Shown here: piece by piece, positions 63,329 through 64,000 of the stretch
Layout of the letters: each line of letters opens with the position of its first letter
How positions within the stretch are numbered: position 1 is the stretch's first letter
Assembly: GCF_026213295.1 (NCBI RefSeq)
Contig: NC_079426.1
Span: forward strand, 13,364,591-13,428,590
From: Gadus chalcogrammus
Taxonomy: Eukaryota; Chordata; Actinopteri; Gadiformes; Gadidae
Direction: 5' to 3'
DNA length: 64,000 nt
Position numbers and translations under genes: made by a program
The notes under the pieces: generated by a model
What the model was told of the DNA's origin: nothing
Seen by the model: only the letters and a program-made list of their open reading frames with translations
Databases searched by the model: none

Positions 63329-64000
63329 CTGCAGTAGATGTCCAGAGAACCAGCTGCTTGGCTCTTCTTAAAGCCCTCTGGTCAATAGAATTACACGTGA
63401 ATGAGTTATTTTAAATTCAATACATCTACTGACAGTTGCCTAAAGGAACAGCACTACAGGAAACCAACAAATATATCCCCCCCCGGCTTTCTTTTCTTCT
63501 CTTTCACTTTCACCTTCTATCCAGCAAGGAAATAGTCCAGCAGATCCGATCCGGCCTTAGGTTTGAGGCGTGAGCTCACCTCCTTCTACTCTTCAAATCT
63601 CTTGTCTTCACTTTCCCTGGCCTCGTCTTCCGCTCTCACGCTGTATCAACCTGGTTTCCTTAAACACATGACTTCATGATTTATCCGGTTCGATGATGAT
63701 GTTGATGATGAGGATGGTGATGATTTTGTGATGCAGCTTTGTGCTTTACTCGGGTTGTTGTTGCAACTGTTTCTGTTGACACGCTACTGGCAGGTTGCTA
63801 AACATCACCGGTGACCGGCCCCCCGGACGGGGGTCAGCAATGCTTCTCACGCATTCACAGCCGTAAATCCTCTGGCTTAATATACACATATGGCATCCTC
63901 AAAACACACTTAACCAATGACCCCGAGCACGGCACCTAACACGCATCACAACAAACGCCAACAATGCCACATGACAAACCGCATCACACAACAACGTACA
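63329..64000. other. No gene seen at right edge
   Basis: A short (GATGAT)n-like patch lies near 63692-63725. Nothing else was recognised. Confidence 0.5.

Overview
The window looks like a stretch of a ray-finned (teleost) fish chromosome. It is dense in dinucleotide microsatellites, holds small tRNA-derived SINE pieces ending in the 'tctgctaaatgac'-type tail seen in fish SINEs, and contains vertebrate-style very short exons with GT/AG borders in long introns. The microsatellite load, by eye a few percent of the window, recalls gadid (cod-like) genomes; the species is inference only.

From about 37.8 kb down to 1.4 kb the minus strand carries the middle of one multi-exon collagen gene. I can place 25 candidate exons of 8 to 80 nt, many of 27, 36, 45, 54 or 63 nt, that translate into Gly-X-Y triplets. 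The gene runs off the left edge and its 5' exons were not found. It has short interruptions of the triplet, split glycine codons at its 5' side and microexons of 8, 13 and 18 nt, which together point to a non-fibrillar collagen (FACIT, membrane-type or type IV-like). I cannot name the chain. Six exons (positions 3466, 8968, 11818, 12999, 20401 and 24403) have lengths off by one nucleotide, mostly at homopolymer runs, with splice sites intact. Assembly indels explain this best; true decay is the alternative.

From 37.8 to 59.6 kb I find no convincing exon, only microsatellites, homopolymers, SINE fragments and unique sequence. At 59.8-60.3 kb on the plus strand lies a frame-broken segment resembling the fish actinoporin-like (pore-forming cytolysin superfamily) proteins. 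A weak, acidic, exon-like segment on the minus strand near 63.1-63.3 kb may belong to another gene or to an upstream part of the collagen gene.

Repeats include the end of a possible terminal-inverted-repeat DNA element at the left edge, a fold-back MITE-like element inside a collagen intron (17.74-17.93 kb), two minisatellites (about 80 bp and 37 bp units), several SINE fragments and about twenty simple-sequence tracts. I see no CRISPR array, operon, rRNA or intact tRNA gene, and no new defence-like or enzymatic system. The most unusual items are the collagen microexon layout, its off-by-one exons and the actinoporin-like relic.
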